The position numbers and the translations under genes are program-made. Below are positions 16,906-24,907 of a stretch of DNA of 64,000 bases, piece after piece (position 1 is the stretch's first letter; every line of letters starts with the position of its first letter). Origin of the DNA: Mucilaginibacter phenanthrenivorans (GTDB taxonomy: Bacteria > Bacteroidota > Bacteroidia > Sphingobacteriales > Sphingobacteriaceae); the NCBI RefSeq assembly GCF_024721155.1, contig NZ_JAHVAP010000006.1, forward strand, positions 248,001 to 312,000. Reading direction: 5' to 3'. The notes below the pieces were generated by a model, which was given only the letters and a program-made list of their open reading frames with translations, ran no database searches and was not told the DNA's origin.

Positions 16906-19830
16906 TTACTGCTTCCGCTGCACGGCTTTGGCGATGCTCTGCAAAATATCACTCTTGCTTGGGCCGTCCTTGTCATACTGCACCTTTACCCGATAGCCTT
17001 TCATCACCATGTGGGTTTCCTGCTTCGGCTGGGCATCGAGCACCGTACTCAATCCGTCCGGGGATACGTAATGGACTTTAACCTGTTCCTCTTTCGAAAG
17101 TATCTCCTCCAGTAAAGTTTCAACCCTTACTAGCTTCTTGGCATTGTTTGAACACAGCACCACTTTTCCATAGCCAGCCCGCAGGCATTTTTGAATGTTG
17201 CGTACTTCATACTCGGCGCTGTTTGATACCGAAATCTCAACGGCAATTGCAGTATCGTCCTTTTCCAGCAGCACGTCCACCATCCCTGCGCCGTCGGGTG
17301 TTGGCACCTCAAGCTGCGCCCTGTATCCATGCCCCTCGGCAAGGGCCTTTACAAATGCCTGTAAATAGCGGTGCTCCCGAACCACCGTAGTGGGTGGTTC
17401 GGATTCCATTTGTGCCGATTCGGGCACTGGCTGTTCGATTGGGGGAGCCTCCTTTGGCTCTTGCCTCGGCTCCGGCTGCACAATTGGCGCGCTCTCCTGT
17501 TCAGCTATAACGGGAGCGCTATACAGTGACCGGGAATGCGCCACGATTGCCTCGCGGTGGGAATGACCAAGCGAAGTTTGGTCTGCTTGAATATCCAAAT
17601 TAAAATCGCTGCTAGCGGCATTGACCCGCGTGATAGCCTCGCCCACCGCAAGGTTTTGCAGGTCGGCTGCGGTGAAGCGGGCGAAGCCCTCTCCCAGCCG
17701 CTTCGCGTCGGTGTCACCGAGCCTGAAGCAGATGCGCGTGCCCGCGTTTGAAAGCACGCTGCCCGCTATTTCGGTGTCCTGCGTTGACACCTGCTGCATG
17801 TCCTGGTGCGACAGTACTAGCCCCAGCCCGTATTTTCGCGTTCCCGAAAGGATTTCCGCCATCGAGGGCGTGGCGAAGTGATGGAATTCGTCGATGTAGC
17901 AGAAAAACGGCACGCGTGCCTCCCGTTCCTGCGCCTGCCGTGCCATCGCAATCTGCTGCAGCTTCGAGACGATGAACGCGCCCAATAGATAGCTGTTTTC
18001 CGCGCCCAGGAGTCCCTGCGAAAGCTTCACGAGCACTATTTTTCCCGTATCCATTAGGTGCGCAAAGTCAACGCAGGTTGTTTGGCATACCATATTGCGG
18101 ATGATTCTCGGGCGCAGGAATGCGTCAAGGCGGGTAAGTATCGAGCCGATGGACGTGCCCTTGAGCAGGGGAAACTCACGAGTCCAATAGTATGCAATGT
18201 CGGGATCGGTGACTGTCGAGAGAATACTGGTGCGATAGGACTGTTCAATCAGGAAGCGCCGCAGGTCTCCCAAATGAAATTGCCTGCTGTTGTACACGAA
18301 TGCCAGTATGGCGTTTGCAAGCACGCTGTTCATCTGGTCTCCCCATGAGGTACTGAAGCGCCGAAAGAGCGCCGCCAAGTCGGACGCCAGCAGTTCCTTT
18401 TCAAGGTCAGAATGCGCGGTGAGGATGTTAAGCGCGACCGGAAACTGTGAATCACTCGGATCAATCAGCACCACGTCCTTGATGCGGTGCGCCGGAATGC
18501 TGTGCAGGATATCCTCGATCAGGTCGCCATGCGGATCCAGGCACATCAGGCCAGTATCCCCATAAATGTCCTGCACGATGAGGTTTTTGAGTAGGGTTGA
18601 TTTCCCGGTGCCGGTTGCTCCTATCATATGGACATGGCGCAACCGTTGGTCGGTTGAAATCGATACCGCGTGCTCACTGCCCTGGTGGGCATTCGTTCCC
18701 AGGATGTACGGGTGCCCCGTGAGCGTGGCAGGCGCGGGTGCGGTTGCACGCCTTTCAGGATGCAGTTTTTCAGACCGCACCACTGGAATATGCGCAATGG
18801 CTGCAAGTTCGGCAACGTTCAGCAGCATGCCGACCCGATGACTCTGACGAAACAAGATGTCTTGCATACGGTCGTCAAGTGTATACGTCTCATCCTGAAG
18901 AATGCCCAGGCTGTTAAAAGGCGAATGGCTGGCGTAAGACACTGCAAGCGCCCCGTCTTTCAACACGTTAAACGCTTCGTCAATGGTGCGGCCCAGGCCA
19001 AGTGCCCGCACCGACACTGCGCACAGCGGCTTTGCCGCTTTCGCGGTTGCAAGCCCGGGCATTTCGGGGGCGTCGAGAAAAAAAGACCCCTTTCCCGTTG
19101 CGCCGGTGACGGACGCGACCATGTGTGCGCCCCAGGGCGAACGCGCGCCAGTGAACAATACCTGCACGGCAATAGCTTCATCTCCCGTCAGCCGGTCGAT
19201 GAGCGCAATGAGCGGCGTGTAGCAGTCCGGTTCGGGCAAGGACATTGCAATGGGTCGCATGAATTCCTCGTCAAGCCCAAAATCCGTCACGGCAAACGCG
19301 CCCGCAACGCGCAGCGCGTACTGCACCATGTCAACCGGGGCGTTTTGTACAGAGAGTTCCGGAAAGAACGCGGAAAGCTGGGTGCGGCAGTATTCCTCGT
19401 CCGACTCCCGCACCGTCAACTGTATTGCCATCTCGTCTGCGGTGCCGATCAGTTCGAAGCTTATCGGACGTCCCCGGCAGGAAAGCATCACAAGCAGTTG
19501 CTCCATGCGGGCGGCATGCTGCTTGAACGTTACGGGTATCGAAAGGGACAGGATGGAGAGCTCGTCTGAACCCTGGTATGGACGCGCAATGCGTTGCGGC
19601 ACTTTTGGAGGCTGCGCCACGTCCGGTGGCGGCATCACCAGGCTTGCCAGCCTCTGCCACCAAGGCTCCCGCTTACCATCATCGATGATGGCAAGCGGCC
19701 GGATATAGTGGCCGCGAAACGGCCGAAACGGCGGCTCAAGCTCGCAGGGAAAATCCGCAATCGCCCAGCCACGGCCCTGTCGCTCCCAGTCGTAGAACTG
19801 GGTGGTGAGGATGTCTGACGGGACCTGCAT
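16906..19830 (-). CDS. VirD4/HerA-like ATPase with C-terminal nuclease-like domain
   Basis: 974 residues. The first 390 form a non-catalytic N-terminal region. A RecA-like motor follows with Walker A GATGTGKSTLL (about 402-412), the segment CLDPHGDLIEDILHSIPAHR and Walker B FFCYIDEFHHF (about 640-650), then the SHQDMQQ segment of type IV coupling proteins. A Glu/Pro-rich linker (about 775-815) leads to a domain with VDVLLEKDDTAIAVEIS and NIQKCLRAGYGKVVLC, resembling a PD-(D/E)XK fold whose usual Lys is Ser. It probably pumps DNA during transfer. It lacks N-terminal membrane helices, unlike classical VirD4. Its start overlaps the upstream gene's stop. Confidence 0.82.
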   Translation of the reverse strand: MQVPSDILTTQFYDWERQGRGWAIADFPCELEPPFRPFRGHYIRPLAIIDDGKREPWWQRLASLVMPPPDVAQPPKVPQRIARPYQGSDELSILSLSIPVTFKQHAARMEQLLVMLSCRGRPISFELIGTADEMAIQLTVRESDEEYCRTQLSAFFPELSVQNAPVDMVQYALRVAGAFAVTDFGLDEEFMRPIAMSLPEPDCYTPLIALIDRLTGDEAIAVQVLFTGARSPWGAHMVASVTGATGKGSFFLDAPEMPGLATAKAAKPLCAVSVRALGLGRTIDEAFNVLKDGALAVSYASHSPFNSLGILQDETYTLDDRMQDILFRQSHRVGMLLNVAELAAIAHIPVVRSEKLHPERRATAPAPATLTGHPYILGTNAHQGSEHAVSISTDQRLRHVHMIGATGTGKSTLLKNLIVQDIYGDTGLMCLDPHGDLIEDILHSIPAHRIKDVVLIDPSDSQFPVALNILTAHSDLEKELLASDLAALFRRFSTSWGDQMNSVLANAILAFVYNSRQFHLGDLRRFLIEQSYRTSILSTVTDPDIAYYWTREFPLLKGTSIGSILTRLDAFLRPRIIRNMVCQTTCVDFAHLMDTGKIVLVKLSQGLLGAENSYLLGAFIVSKLQQIAMARQAQEREARVPFFCYIDEFHHFATPSMAEILSGTRKYGLGLVLSHQDMQQVSTQDTEIAGSVLSNAGTRICFRLGDTDAKRLGEGFARFTAADLQNLAVGEAITRVNAASSDFNLDIQADQTSLGHSHREAIVAHSRSLYSAPVIAEQESAPIVQPEPRQEPKEAPPIEQPVPESAQMESEPPTTVVREHRYLQAFVKALAEGHGYRAQLEVPTPDGAGMVDVLLEKDDTAIAVEISVSNSAEYEVRNIQKCLRAGYGKVVLCSNNAKKLVRVETLLEEILSKEEQVKVHYVSPDGLSTVLDAQPKQETHMVMKGYRVKVQYDKDGPSKSDILQSIAKAVQRKQ

Positions 19831-20273
19831 TACGCCGTTGCTGCACTATCCAGTTCCCGCAGCCCCTGCTCGCTCTCAATCTGCCGGATCCTGGTCTTTA
19901 TGAGCGACACGATGCTGCTTGAAAATATCTCGGCAGAATCTATTTGGTAGAAGCTCTGGCGGTCGCCGCCGGTGATCCAGGCGACGAACCTCTCCCATTC
20001 GGACTTCTCCTCTTTCAGCCACCAACTGATGAAGAAATTTCTGCCAAAGGGCGCAGCGCAGACGTAGTACCGGTACCGGTGGTACCGGATTTCAAGGTAG
20101 TCGCGTTTGGTTGAAAACCAGCCCCGGTCGGAAAAGTACGTGAGACCGTGGTCGACTTGGGGAAACTCGGCTTTTTGGATGGCGTCTTGAAGTTCGCGGT
20201 AGAAGTCCTGGGCGGAAAGCTGCACGTCTCGGAAATGGTGGAAACTGTGCACGAATACGGCGGGTTTACTCAT
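19830..20273 (-). CDS. Hypothetical partner of the VirD4-like ATPase, 147 aa
   Basis: It shares one base with the next start, so it is probably translated together with the ATPase. The product is soluble and aromatic-rich (YLEIRYHRYRYYVCAAPFGR, then FFISWWLKEEKSEWERF). No domain was recognised. Order and overlap suggest it works with the ATPase, for example as an accessory of DNA transfer; this is inference. Confidence 0.7.
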   Translation of the reverse strand: MSKPAVFVHSFHHFRDVQLSAQDFYRELQDAIQKAEFPQVDHGLTYFSDRGWFSTKRDYLEIRYHRYRYYVCAAPFGRNFFISWWLKEEKSEWERFVAWITGGDRQSFYQIDSAEIFSSSIVSLIKTRIRQIESEQGLRELDSAATA

Positions 20274-20810
20274 GGCGATAATTGGTTAAGGTGTTTTTTA
20301 CCATAAATGTCGGAAGCGTCAGGGTAAGTTTCAAGGGTGTTTTAACCCATTGTGCACCGTTTTTTCACCCCCGCCAAACACGCAATCCAATCTATCATTT
20401 CCAAAAAAACAAAAAGAGAAAAAAGAAATCTTTACACCCGGCGCGGGAACGCACCGCAAGAAGCAACGGATTAAATGGCTGCGTGGGTTTTGGCCAAGCG
20501 GGTTTATGCCGGAATTTCTTGTGGGGCGTTTAGGGCGGGCTGTGTGAGCCGGGTATCTTTGATGAATTTATCTTCTTGTTCAAAAAACACTCACAAATTA
20601 AAACACAAATGAATAAACAAATAAAATATAATTTATTATTAATTAATAATAGAATTAACACATATACATATAGATGTATATACACTTTATTGTACACTTT
20701 CAAAAGCGAATAAAGTTTGCAATGGGTTTAATATTTGAATAAAGTATGTGTATTAATCAAATACGAAAATAATATTTGGAAATACAAGTAATTATTTTAA
20801 ACTTTGTTGG
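20274..20810. other. Non-coding AT-rich region with palindrome and short direct repeats
   Basis: From 20548 the sequence is strongly AT-rich. TATTATTAATTAATAATA at 20634-20651 is a perfect 18-bp palindrome. GAATAAAGTTTG and GAATAAAGTATG occur about 30 bases apart just before the next gene, and ACACTTTA/ACACTTTC occur in tandem nearby. This could be an operator, an origin of replication or an origin of transfer; no gene here identifies which. Confidence 0.4.
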
Positions 20811-21200
20811 ATGAAGTTAAAATTCTTAGAAATAGACACTAATAAGAGCAAACCGAAGGCAACGATCCATGTTACAGGGAAGTTGGGATTTAATATGGAG
20901 GCTATTGAGTTTATGAAGTTAGAGAACAAGAGTTCGTATCTATTAGCAACTGATGAAGAAAAGAGTGACGTGTTCTACCTACTAGAGACGGACAATGATA
21001 AGAAAGCGGCAAAAGTTGCAAAGGCAGGAAACTACTACTACTTAAATGTAGCAGATGCGTTTGAAGTAATGAAATATGACTATAAGACCTTTACAATAAT
21101 GTTCGACATAACAAAGGATGAATATGAGGGTAAAGACTTATATGTATTTACAAAGAAACGCGAGATAAAGCGTAAGGAGAAAAGTGATGATATTTTATAA
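20811..21200 (+). CDS. Hypothetical protein, 129 aa
   Basis: A Lys-rich soluble protein with alternating beta-like segments (KATIHVTGKLGFNMEAIEFM ... DVFYLLETDNDKKAAKVAK) and a very basic tail. It has no signal peptide and no recognised domain. An ATG start follows the AT-rich repeat region, which may be its control region. The lower GC than its neighbours suggests separate origin. Confidence 0.7.
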   Translation: MKLKFLEIDTNKSKPKATIHVTGKLGFNMEAIEFMKLENKSSYLLATDEEKSDVFYLLETDNDKKAAKVAKAGNYYYLNVADAFEVMKYDYKTFTIMFDITKDEYEGKDLYVFTKKREIKRKEKSDDIL

Positions 21201-21216
21201 AGGAGGAGGAGTATAA

Positions 21217-21249
21217 ATAAGAATAGACTGTTACTACCAATAACAGCCT
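21217..21249. other. Hairpin after the 129-aa gene
   Basis: GAATAGACTGTTA and TAACAGCCTATTC pair with one internal mismatch. There is no T-run, so it is a weak terminator or RNA-stabilising hairpin. Confidence 0.4.
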
Positions 21250-21455
21250 ATTCAATAAATTACTTAGTGAGAGTAATTTTCCTGCCGGCTATACAACCAA
21301 AGCAGTTTTTGATTTCTTAGAATTACACAAAGTTATTAAAGTTACTTTAATTCGCAAATTGAATTAAGATTGCATTAACGACCTATACTCACCCGAGGAA
21401 TTGCCATTCATTCCGGACATCACCAAGATGGCTAACAATCAAAATTTCATAGAAA

Positions 21456-21731
21456 ATGGGATACAAGATAACGCATGTACGGCTATCATCGGGTGGCTAT
21501 GCAGAAGAACATATTACCGATGTGAAAGGGGTCGGCGACAGTGGAGGTTCATTCACAGAAACCGTGGCTCAGGTAGTCTCATATTTAAAAATGGACATGA
21601 AGTATTACGTGTCTATTCGGGGCTATACCATTACTGTAATCCATCAGAAAAGCAGTTCTGGGAAAGAGTACATACGGACGAAACCGGACAGTACCACTAC
21701 TGACAACCTACTAAGCCTGGACAGATTCTAG
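21456..21731 (+). CDS. DUF3892 family protein
   Basis: 91 residues. KITHVRLSSGGYAEEHITDV at the start and EYIRTKPDSTTTDNLLSL at the end match DUF3892, a small single-domain family of unknown role spread widely in bacteria. The ATG at 21456 fits the family start; the overlapping frame beginning at 21401 does not. A strong terminator follows. Confidence 0.8.
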   Translation: MGYKITHVRLSSGGYAEEHITDVKGVGDSGGSFTETVAQVVSYLKMDMKYYVSIRGYTITVIHQKSSSGKEYIRTKPDSTTTDNLLSLDRF

Positions 21732-21738
21732 GCCAATT

Positions 21739-21773
21739 CCCCTTGACAACGTTTATTGTCAAGGGGGTTTTTG
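21739..21773 (+). terminator. Terminator after the DUF3892 gene
   Basis: The perfect 11-bp arms CCCCTTGACAA / TTGTCAAGGGG are followed by a T-run. Confidence 0.9.
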
Positions 21774-21813
21774 ATATTTAACACATTAATAATTACAAAA
21801 ATAATTTTACGTT

Positions 21814-22023
21814 ATGGCAAATGAAGTATATAAACCAGGAGATGAAGTACCGTTATCAGGTATTTACAAAGTAATTCATGACACTGTTCACAAAGAAGAA
21901 CACGAGGTAACGGCCGTTATCGGTGAGCACTTTCCCCCGTGCAATCATTGTGGAGCACATCCACGTTTTACATTAGTACGAGCAGCTCATCACATTTCTA
22001 CTCACAAAAATTTTAAGAAATAG
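21814..22023 (+). CDS. YjzC-like small protein with zinc-binding CxxC
   Basis: 69 residues: KPGDEVPLSGIYKVIHD at the start, then HFPPCNHCGAHPRFTLVRAAHHI. The first part resembles the YjzC type of small domain, and the CNHCG pair with nearby His residues could bind zinc. Role unknown. It forms its own unit between two terminators. Confidence 0.7.
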   Translation: MANEVYKPGDEVPLSGIYKVIHDTVHKEEHEVTAVIGEHFPPCNHCGAHPRFTLVRAAHHISTHKNFKK

Positions 22024-22097
22024 TCTTTTGATGAGAACATCTGATTCAAGAGTATGCTAATTAGTTACTTGAATTGGCTTATTCACACATCTTGTAC

Positions 22098-22127
22098 AAA
22101 ACGCCAAGCCGATCACTTGGCGTTTTG
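22098..22127 (+). terminator. Terminator after the YjzC-like gene
   Basis: AAAACGCCAAG / CTTGGCGTTTT with a five-base loop. It lies within the 5' extension of the next open frame, which argues that the next gene starts downstream of it. Confidence 0.7.
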
Positions 22128-22193
22128 CAGTTTAACGCTATTGCCGCTCTTGACATCCAAAGTCTGTACAATAAGAATTGTACTTTTGTTCCC

Positions 22194-22622
22194 ATGGGCG
22201 TTGGATTATCAAGAATAGAAAAGAACCTTGTAATAGTAGAGGCGACGAAATCCATTTTAGGATCGTATTACAAGTTATTTCGGCCAACTGACGATGCCAT
22301 GTCATTGTTTCGCTACGAGGGGGAAAATGTGCGCACTGACAATTCATCCGGCTTTAAAGGGTATACCGAACAAATCCTAACCGACTTCACGGCAAACGTT
22401 CCACGACTATCCAAGAAAAAACGCACCGTTGTCCTCCAATGCTTCGAGAACTTGATGCAGACGATGTATGAGTTGTACATCCCGCAGCACGGCGATGGCA
22501 CCGCCACCGATACCAATTGGGGTGATCGTGCCGCTGTCTATCACGCTTTAGATGACGACACCATAGACATCGACACGTTCCGCCGGGAGTTCCTTGATAC
22601 CTTTTTGTGGAAGTTACTGTAA
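22194..22622 (+). CDS. Hypothetical protein, about 142 aa
   Basis: The open frame extends up to a TTG at 22074, but a terminator lies in that extension and a TACTTTTG -7-like box lies at 22181-22188, so the ATG at 22194 is preferred. The product (GVGLSRIEKNLVIVEATKSI ... HGDGTATDTNWGDRAAVYHA) is soluble and helical with an acidic C-terminus. It is not recognised. The exact start remains open, because the -7 box sits very close to this ATG. Confidence 0.6.
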   Translation: MGVGLSRIEKNLVIVEATKSILGSYYKLFRPTDDAMSLFRYEGENVRTDNSSGFKGYTEQILTDFTANVPRLSKKKRTVVLQCFENLMQTMYELYIPQHGDGTATDTNWGDRAAVYHALDDDTIDIDTFRREFLDTFLWKLL

Positions 22623-22696
22623 AAACCAGCATAAAAAATCATAAACTATTGTATATAAGGTAAATAAGTGCGTATATTTAGCAAACCGCACTTATC

Positions 22697-23344
22697 ATGA
22701 AAAGAATTCTCATAGGAATGCTGCTGTTACTCGGGACTGCACACGCCCAAGACACTGTTAGCATTCATCACACCCGCTTTACCACTACCTTTGACAAGAA
22801 CCTCCATTATCCCGTATTAGTGCATTGGATCGTGACCTCAAATGACGTGTGCAAACCGCATACCCCGCGCCGGGTGGAACGTTCTGATTCTTATTTTAGG
22901 TCGGACCCGCTCCTGGCCGACTATACCAGGCTGCGCAACATTTACGAAAATAATGCCGGAGGCTACCAGCGGGGTCACAACATGGACGCTGCCGACAACA
23001 GCTGCAATTTGCAGCAAATGAAGGAGTGCCACTACTTCTCCAACATCACGCCCCAGACCTTGGAATTGAATGAACACACCTGGGGCGATCTCGAAGACCA
23101 CACTCGGCACATGGTCGAGCTCTACGGAACGGTGGAAGTGTGGTGCGGAAGCTTCGGGCACAAGGATACGATGGGCCCGGTTGCCGTGCCTGATTCGTGC
23201 TGGAAGATCATCAGATACAATCACACCATTGAAGCGTACATGTTCCCCAATACTCACGATGTCGATCACAATCACTATGACTTCTACCAGGCGCGGGTGT
23301 CCGACATCAGGACGGCCACACACTTGAAGTTAAACGGAATATGA
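22697..23344 (+). CDS. Exported DNA/RNA non-specific endonuclease (NUC1 family)
   Basis: 215 residues with a signal peptide (about 1-17, LLLLGTAHAQ). The beta-beta-alpha-metal core has YQRGHNMDAADN (catalytic His at about 94) in place of the usual DRGH. It is followed by YFSNITPQTLELNEHTWGDLE, where the metal-binding Asn sits. These enzymes cut single- and double-stranded nucleic acids with Mg. Export suggests nucleotide scavenging or defence against extracellular DNA, not restriction. No immunity protein is adjacent. A hairpin-rich non-coding stretch follows. Confidence 0.85.
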   Translation: MKRILIGMLLLLGTAHAQDTVSIHHTRFTTTFDKNLHYPVLVHWIVTSNDVCKPHTPRRVERSDSYFRSDPLLADYTRLRNIYENNAGGYQRGHNMDAADNSCNLQQMKECHYFSNITPQTLELNEHTWGDLEDHTRHMVELYGTVEVWCGSFGHKDTMGPVAVPDSCWKIIRYNHTIEAYMFPNTHDVDHNHYDFYQARVSDIRTATHLKLNGI

Positions 23345-24072
23345 CATCGGGTGGATTAAATTCATCAAGCGAAAGGTTCAGCGAGCCGCCGAAGACAACG
23401 CGGAGTGTTGTCGCGAGCGGAGCAGCAAGTCCAGACAGAGGGAGCAGCGCGACTGACTGGAATGTCTGGACACGAACTACCGATAGCAGTGTGGCATGTA
23501 AGGCGGTGGATAGCGCTCGGGCATATGGCACGCGCTTTAGGTAGTGAAGCTTGTTGCGACAGAGCAGGCGAGCCATGCAAGAAAAGCGATTGTCTTTTGC
23601 AGTGCAGAAGCGAACGCGAGGCGCTGCAAAAGACAAGGGAAGCTTTTATGATGAGCGACCTTGCTTCGACAAAAGGAATGACAGGTTCAGCCCGCGGAGC
23701 GGATTAGAGCTGATCTGTATTTATATGTGCTTGGAAAGCTTATATAAATACAGATGAAAACCTGGCGATACTTTTTGTGAAGCTTGGGAGAGAAGAATGC
23801 CTTATTTCCTGCCCTTAGATTCACAATAAAAGTATAGTTTAACCGAGAACCCCAAAAAGATAAAACCCTAAAAACAAAGAGACTTTAACAAGCTATGAAT
23901 GATTTATACGAAAAGTTTTTTATGATTTTTTGAGATGGAACTTTAGTATTTGACAAATTATACCACTAGTGTATAATGGTAAAAATTTACAAATATGTGT
24001 GAGTTGTGATGATTGGGGGGTATTTTTAAAATAATCTAGGATAATCCGTAATCGTCACAATTCAGACGTATT
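23345..24072. other. Hairpin-rich non-coding region
   Basis: Open frames here are shadow-like and mutually overlapping. The region holds several perfect inverted repeats: GACAAC/GTTGTC (23394-23412), GTCCAGACA/TGTCTGGAC (23429-23471), TTGTCTTTTGCAG/CTGCAAAAGACAA (23590-23636) and ATCTGTATTTATAT/ATATAAATACAGAT (23713-23755). Loops of the larger ones are 15-25 bases. From 23760 on it is AT-rich with nothing recognised. Confidence 0.55.
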
Positions 24073-24285
24073 ATGGAAAAACTAGCGAAAAAAATGCTCC
24101 TTAGCCTAACGTATACAGCATTTATTGTTAATGCAACGGCAATCATCCAAAATGTATATCTTTTATTGCAAAATAAGTCTTTTACATGTAGATTTATGTT
24201 GTGGCTGATAATCAGTACTATTTACTGTCTATACAACATTGGAAGAACAATCAAATACTACAGCAAAATCCAAAAAAACTTCTAA
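24073..24285 (+). CDS. Small membrane protein, 70 aa (envelope module gene 1)
   Basis: Two hydrophobic segments (about 9-32 and 40-57) with a basic C-terminus (IKYYSKIQKNF). ATG start. It overlaps the next gene by 47 bases. No family was recognised. Confidence 0.6.
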   Translation: MEKLAKKMLLSLTYTAFIVNATAIIQNVYLLLQNKSFTCRFMLWLIISTIYCLYNIGRTIKYYSKIQKNF

Positions 24286-24907
24286 AAGAAGTTTTTTTAC
24301 TAATGCTCGTTTAAAGCTACTTGGACAAATCGGCACTGGTTTATTTATAACTATTGTTGGCGGTCTGGCTTTGGATAAACTTTCCTGTAAAAAAACACCT
24401 GATCAGAATATACAATCGAGTACTTCTAAAATTTCAAAAGTAAAAGACGATCACTCTAACAATGTCCAAAATATCTACAATGGAACTGTTAATATAAATA
24501 ATAGAGATACTGACGCTAAAAGGAGATTAAATGTCCCAGTAATTTCACAGATACCTTTGAGAGTTATAACAAATTATTCAGAATTAAATTCAGTGATTTC
24601 GAAAAATCTGAATGCGATCCTAAAGAACAACACGAAAGATACGGTAAAGTTGATGTTTACCTATCCGCCAGGTGCTTCTAACGAGTCCAATGGATCAGCA
24701 GAATATTTACCTGGTAAATTAACGGTGTATAGTAGTTGCGGCCAAATAATTATAGAAAAATGCCATTTGCCGTGGGTTCCTGAATTGCGTGAAGACGTGG
24801 TAAAAGCTCAAGTAAGAAGAAATATAGACTCCCTTGTCATTGGCGAGATCGGATATATATGTAAAAAACTGAAAGAATGCCTAAATCAATACTCTTCATA
24901 TCGCTAA
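24239..24907 (+). CDS. Single-pass membrane protein, 222 aa (envelope module gene 2)
   Basis: A basic N-terminus is followed by one transmembrane segment (about 30-47, GQIGTGLFITIVGGLAL), a low-complexity Asn/Ser/Lys linker (about 50-95) and a C-terminal soluble domain. The start is a TTG at 24239; no ATG exists before residue 150, and the reading frame overlaps both neighbours. The soluble domain contains three Cys and is not recognised. It is probably co-expressed with genes 1 and 3. Confidence 0.6.
   Translation: MEEQSNTTAKSKKTSKRSFFTNARLKLLGQIGTGLFITIVGGLALDKLSCKKTPDQNIQSSTSKISKVKDDHSNNVQNIYNGTVNINNRDTDAKRRLNVPVISQIPLRVITNYSELNSVISKNLNAILKNNTKDTVKLMFTYPPGASNESNGSAEYLPGKLTVYSSCGQIIIEKCHLPWVPELREDVVKAQVRRNIDSLVIGEIGYICKKLKECLNQYSSYR

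Noticed and set aside
18670..19569. Long plus-strand frame of 299 residues opposite the VirD4-like gene
   Set aside because: It lies wholly within a clear minus-strand ATPase gene and its composition is His/Arg/Cys-rich, as expected for antisense.
20282..20547. Plus-strand frames of 65-83 residues
   Set aside because: They are rich in Arg/Lys/Pro runs, have no plausible start context and overlap each other.
21401..21703. 100-residue frame overlapping the DUF3892 gene
   Set aside because: The DUF3892 frame has family motifs at both ends; the other frame has none.
23405..23757. Plus-strand frames in the hairpin-rich region
   Set aside because: They are several overlapping frames with repeat-driven composition, and none stands out as coding.
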